Origin: Campylobacteraceae bacterium
GTDB taxonomy: Bacteria; Campylobacterota; Campylobacteria; Campylobacterales; Sulfurovaceae
DNA length: 15,292 nucleotides
Direction of reading: 5' to 3'
NCBI GenBank assembly: GCA_027026055.1
Contig: JALVPA010000093.1
Coordinates: forward strand, 1-15,292
A model generated the notes under the pieces. It was not told the origin of the DNA. It did not search any database and worked only from the letters and a program-made list of their open reading frames with translations. This document shows, one piece after another, positions 12,360-15,292 of this stretch (position 1 is its first letter; every line of letters begins with the position of its first letter). A program made the position numbers and the translations under genes.

Positions 12360-14329
12360 CAATCGCTCTTTAGCGTTTCTATTTTTTCGATCGCTTCGGC
12401 CGCCACAAAGGCCAGTGCGATGTCGGCTTCGACGATCTTTAGACGTATTGTATCAAAAAGGGTGAGATCGTCTCCTTTAAGCGTCACGACGATGCCCTGC
12501 GGTGCGTTCGGATCTTTGATTTGCGCTTTGGCGCTCTCGCCCGCTTCGATCACTTGTGCGACAAAACTTTCGCCTTTGTGTGCCGCCGCCCATCTGGCGA
12601 ACTTACGGTCTCGAAAATCCCATTCGGCTTTGGCGGAAGCGCGTTCGAGTTCGCTAACGCGCGCGCATAAAGGGTCGATATTGCGCAAGAGATACTCCGT
12701 CTCTTCTTTGTCGTTGCGTAGTTGCGCCTTGATAAGACGATGCAAAATCAAGTCGCTGTAGCGACGAATCGGAGAGGTGAAATGGCTGTAACGGCTAAAG
12801 CCCAATCCAAAGTGCCCCACGTTGTGCGACGCGTAACTTGCCTGCTTGAGCGATCGAATGATATGTGCATCGACCTCCGCTTCGATCCCGAGCTTTTTCG
12901 CCTCTTTTTGGACGGCGCGTATCGCCTCTTCGACCGTTTCGTACTCTTCGACGAAAAGACCTACCGTCGCCAGTTCGCTCAGGAGCGTTTCGAGTTTGGT
13001 AAGTTCGGGCGGTTCGTGGATACGAAAAATGGCGTCTCCTTCGCCTACAAAGCGTTTCGCAGCAGCGCGATTTGCCAGAAGCATACACTCTTCTATCAGC
13101 GAATGCGAAGGCGTGCCCGTCTCGATTTGCGTCGAAATCAGTTCGTGTCGATCGTCGATGGTGATTTTGATCTCTTCGCTGCGAAAATCAAATCCCTTTT
13201 TGAGCCTCGATTTGCGTAACTTTTGTGTTATCTCGCGTAGCGGCAAGAGCCATCTCAAAATGCGTACGATTGTTTCGTCGTCGCCTTTGTAGCCCTCGGC
13301 AAAGATGCCGTCGACACTTTCGTAGTTGAATCGAAACTTGGAGTGGATGATCGCTTCGTAGAAACGCTCTTCGACCGGTTGCAAGGTTTTGGGATCGAGT
13401 TTGATTTCGGCGACGAACGCCAAGCGATCGACGCGAGGTTTGAGCGAACAGATGTTTTCGCTCAGTTCGCGCGGCAACATCGGAAAAGCTTTGTGCGGGA
13501 AGTAAGTGGTAAAACCGCGACGTTTGGCTTCTTTATCGATTTCGCTGAAATAGGGCACATAGTGGCTGACATCCGCGATGGCGACATAGAGAGTATGGGT
13601 ATCGGTATCGAAGTAGATTGCATCGTCGAAATCTTTGGCGGTGACGGGGTCGATCGTACAAAAGTCGAGTGCCGTCAGATCGACGCGGTTCGGATACACC
13701 GTTTTTTCGACCCTTTTTTCGACGCGTAGCGCCTCTTCGACACACTCTTCGGGGAAAGCGTCGCGTCTGCCGTAAAGCAACAAAGAGATAGGCTCGTCCA
13801 CGCGCGCGTCTTGCAGATGTCCCAACACTTCGACCGCTTCGTCGGTATCGATATCGACTTTGAAGACAGTGCCTTCTTTGAACGCTCCTGCGCTTATATG
13901 CGGGATCTTTGCGGAGACCGGTTTGGCGGTTTTGATATCGCGTATTTCGATCGAACCGTCCGGCATACGGTAGGTGTAGGCGATATAGTGGTGTCGTGCC
14001 TTTTCGACCACTTCGATCACTTTGGCGCTTGCGCGTCCGCGTCGTGCAATGATACGCTTGATTAGTACGATGTCTCCCTCTTTGGCGTCGCCGATATCGC
14101 GCGGATCGATCAAAAGATCTTTTTGCCCCTTTTCGGAAGCTTCGACATAACCGTATCCTTCCGCATTGACGGAGATTCTACCGATACGATAGCGCGACCC
14201 CAGTGCATAAAGCCCGCCTTTTTGTTGTAAAACTCCTTCGTCGACGAGGCGATCGAAAAGCGGACGCAGTTCTTCGTCGAGGTCCTCTCGTTTACACCCT
14301 TTGCGAAAATGAAGTGCGACAGCGCTCAT
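12359..14329 (-). CDS. rnr: Ribonuclease R (RNB-family 3'-5' exoribonuclease)
   Basis: RNase R degrades structured RNA from the 3' end and takes part in RNA quality control. The 656-residue protein has an N-terminal winged-helix-like remnant (1-45), cold-shock-type OB domains (about 48-170), and the RNB catalytic domain (about 215-540). The metal-binding aspartates are visible in IDPVTAKDFDDAIYF (Asp227, 233, 235, 236). The conserved LIEECMLLANRAAA and YSHFTSPIRRYSDLILHRLI segments follow. A short S1 domain occupies about 585-645, and the long basic tail of E. coli RNase R (813 residues) is absent; this length is close to that in Campylobacter and Helicobacter. ATG 14329 is preceded by AAGGAT. 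It is the first gene of the leftward unit and overlaps holA by 1 nt. Confidence 0.95.
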   Translation of the reverse strand: MSAVALHFRKGCKREDLDEELRPLFDRLVDEGVLQQKGGLYALGSRYRIGRISVNAEGYGYVEASEKGQKDLLIDPRDIGDAKEGDIVLIKRIIARRGRASAKVIEVVEKARHHYIAYTYRMPDGSIEIRDIKTAKPVSAKIPHISAGAFKEGTVFKVDIDTDEAVEVLGHLQDARVDEPISLLLYGRRDAFPEECVEEALRVEKRVEKTVYPNRVDLTALDFCTIDPVTAKDFDDAIYFDTDTHTLYVAIADVSHYVPYFSEIDKEAKRRGFTTYFPHKAFPMLPRELSENICSLKPRVDRLAFVAEIKLDPKTLQPVEERFYEAIIHSKFRFNYESVDGIFAEGYKGDDETIVRILRWLLPLREITQKLRKSRLKKGFDFRSEEIKITIDDRHELISTQIETGTPSHSLIEECMLLANRAAAKRFVGEGDAIFRIHEPPELTKLETLLSELATVGLFVEEYETVEEAIRAVQKEAKKLGIEAEVDAHIIRSLKQASYASHNVGHFGLGFSRYSHFTSPIRRYSDLILHRLIKAQLRNDKEETEYLLRNIDPLCARVSELERASAKAEWDFRDRKFARWAAAHKGESFVAQVIEAGESAKAQIKDPNAPQGIVVTLKGDDLTLFDTIRLKIVEADIALAFVAAEAIEKIETLKSD

Positions 14330-14380
14330 AAAATATCCTTTATCCTTAAGAAAAACCGTTCATTTTTTTGTTCGAGACAC

Positions 14381-14398
14381 TATCAAAGTTTTTTGATA
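14381..14398. repeat. Inverted repeat upstream of rnr
   Basis: TATCAAA and TTTGATA (7 bp, perfect) flank a GTTT spacer, about 52 nt before the rnr start. It may be an operator or a hairpin in the rnr leader RNA. The stem is AT-rich, so a DNA-binding role is as likely as an RNA structure. Confidence 0.4.
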
Positions 14399-14434
14399 CT
14401 ACGTAAACGAAATTAAATTCCCGTAAAAGAATAC

Positions 14435-14440
14435 ACTATA
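14435..14440 (-). promoter_or_regulatory. Possible -10 box for rnr-holA
   Basis: The minus strand reads TATAGT, a one-mismatch -10 box about 106 nt upstream of the rnr ATG, in an AT-rich stretch. A start here would put the inverted repeat at 14381-14398 inside the leader. No -35 is clear, and other AT-rich boxes nearby compete. Confidence 0.3.
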
Positions 14441-14510
14441 TAAACTTGCCTTTACTTTTTTTGAGAATCGGTTTGCGATACGGTTAAATTTTTTTTAATT
14501 TATATAAAAG

Positions 14511-14516
14511 TATAAT
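14511..14516 (+). promoter_or_regulatory. -10 box for the secreted multidomain protein gene
   Basis: AGTATAAT follows a long T/A-rich run (14487-14508), as is common in Campylobacterota promoters, and lies 60 nt before the GTG start of the downstream gene. The 247-nt divergent gap 14330-14576 otherwise holds the rnr promoter candidate and one inverted repeat, and no ORF I would support. Confidence 0.5.
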
Positions 14517-14576
14517 CGGCCATATTACGGTAAACTGTTATATATATTGTTACATCGAAACGAGTAATGCGAGAGG

Positions 14577-15292
14577 GTGTTAAGCATAAAAAAGGCTACA
14601 GATATTCTAAATTATATTTTTGGGTTGCTTTTGTTGTCAACGGTAACGGCATGGAGCGTGTCGCCTCCTTCTGTTGCACCGATTTCTCGTGGAGAGATAG
14701 AAACGGCGGTAAAACTGATCCCCATCATCACGTTGCTGTTGGATGGAAGGGATAAGCTTCCTCCAAAGAAACCTTCGCTTGAAGAGTTTCCTCCTTCCGA
14801 AACAAATATCAACCCTATTCAACTTCGCGTAACCGGTGAAATAGGCGCCGATATATATCTTAACGGTATAAAGGTAGGTACCGTAAAAGAAAGCGGAATC
14901 GCTACCGTATCGATAAAACTGCAAAGAGGCTCCAATGATATCGCGATAACCCTCAGAGACAAAGCGGGAAACGAGAGTGATGAACTATACTTCAAAATAA
15001 CTTATCGAGACAATACGGATATGAAGTTGGATCAAACAGCCATCATCGACTTTGACCACAAAAACCCCAACCGCATCCAAAACGGCTCTTTCGAGCTGGG
15101 ACTGGGGGCGGAGCCTATCTATTTCGGCTGGAAGCTGGAAAAGGTCGATGAGGCGGGCGGCGACCTGACACCGCCGGACTATCCCGTGATCGACACCGCC
15201 ACGGCGATGGAGGGCAACGCCTCGATCAGAATTTCCAATATCAAAAAATATCAACAAGTCCATATCGACTTTACCCCGCCGGATATCTCCGA
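14577..15292 (+). CDS. Secreted multidomain protein with Ig-like and CBM-like domains (3' end outside window)
   Basis: The frame is open to the right edge, with 238 codons visible. Residues 1-27 look like a signal peptide (basic SIKK, hydrophobic IFGLLLLSTV, small residues before WS). A hydrophobic segment near 46-55 (LIPIITLLLD) and a proline-rich linker (LPPKKPSLEEFPP) follow. Residues about 80-143 resemble a bacterial Ig-like domain (ADIYLNGIKVGT, DKAGNESDELYF). From 165 the chain has IQNGSFELG...FGW, the usual opening of jelly-roll carbohydrate-binding modules of the CBM4/9 kind; no catalytic domain is yet visible. GTG 14577 is the first possible start, since an in-frame TAA lies at 14565, but its ribosome binding site is poor (GAGAGG abuts it), so the exact start is doubtful. 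Base and codon use change near 15042. Likely surface-exposed or extracellular; function unknown. Confidence 0.65.
   Translation, partial: MLSIKKATDILNYIFGLLLLSTVTAWSVSPPSVAPISRGEIETAVKLIPIITLLLDGRDKLPPKKPSLEEFPPSETNINPIQLRVTGEIGADIYLNGIKVGTVKESGIATVSIKLQRGSNDIAITLRDKAGNESDELYFKITYRDNTDMKLDQTAIIDFDHKNPNRIQNGSFELGLGAEPIYFGWKLEKVDEAGGDLTPPDYPVIDTATAMEGNASIRISNIKKYQQVHIDFTPPDIS

Noticed and set aside
14567..14755. 62-codon plus-strand frame beginning ATG 14567
   Set aside because: It overlaps the longer open frame from 14577 that has a signal peptide and domain signatures; its product shows no such features.
1..15292. CRISPR arrays, tRNA or rRNA genes, IS ends, dif site
   Set aside because: No regularly spaced repeats, cloverleaf-like segments, rRNA stretches or terminal inverted repeats with a transposase were seen. 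I could not identify a convincing dif site by eye.

Overview
The window is chromosomal sequence that most likely comes from a member of the Campylobacterota (the former epsilonproteobacteria), and probably from a free-living lineage rather than Campylobacter or Helicobacter. The grounds are a short 656-residue RNase R followed by holA and then rpsF-ssb-rpsR, a CoaX whose motifs match the Campylobacter type, a MutS2 with a P-loop of the form GVNAGGKT, and murC close to mutS2. Base composition is moderate for the group (by eye, near 45-50% GC). Genes are dense, start codons are often GTG or TTG, and the apparent promoters carry a GTATAAT or TTATAAT -10 box with little visible -35. The species cannot be fixed from sequence alone.

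Plus strand, left to right. The 3' part of murC (2-775) is followed by a DUF481/YdiY-type outer-membrane barrel (889-1683) and mutS2 (1747-3975), each with its own -10 box. A tightly packed series then begins at a promoter near 4000: a membrane-anchored YfgM-like protein, a BamB-like beta-propeller lipoprotein, a Xer-type tyrosine recombinase, a 116-residue protein of unknown function, coaX, hisG (short form) and a SAM-dependent methyltransferase. Most of these junctions overlap or are separated by fewer than 80 nt. An array of eight 7-nt repeats lies exactly at the junction between the 116-residue gene and coaX. It supplies the stop codon of one and the start codon of the other.

Minus strand. 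Convergent to that series is a conserved information-processing cluster, rnr-holA ... rpsF-ssb-rpsR, covering RNA decay, the replicative clamp loader, ribosomal proteins and single-strand DNA binding. A six-TM GGDEF diguanylate cyclase is inserted between holA and rpsF. A perfect 8-bp GC-rich hairpin without a U-tract separates the two converging units.

Right end. After an AT-rich divergent intergenic region, a gene runs off the window on the plus strand. It encodes a secreted, multidomain protein: signal peptide, proline-rich linker, Ig-like domain, then the start of a domain with an NGSFELG...GW signature typical of some carbohydrate-binding modules. Its base and codon use shifts abruptly at about 15042, which suggests a mosaic origin. 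I found no CRISPR array, rRNA, tRNA, IS element or prophage. The least routine parts are the heptamer array, the YfgM/BamB-like pair placed beside the recombinase, the inserted cyclase and the truncated secreted protein.
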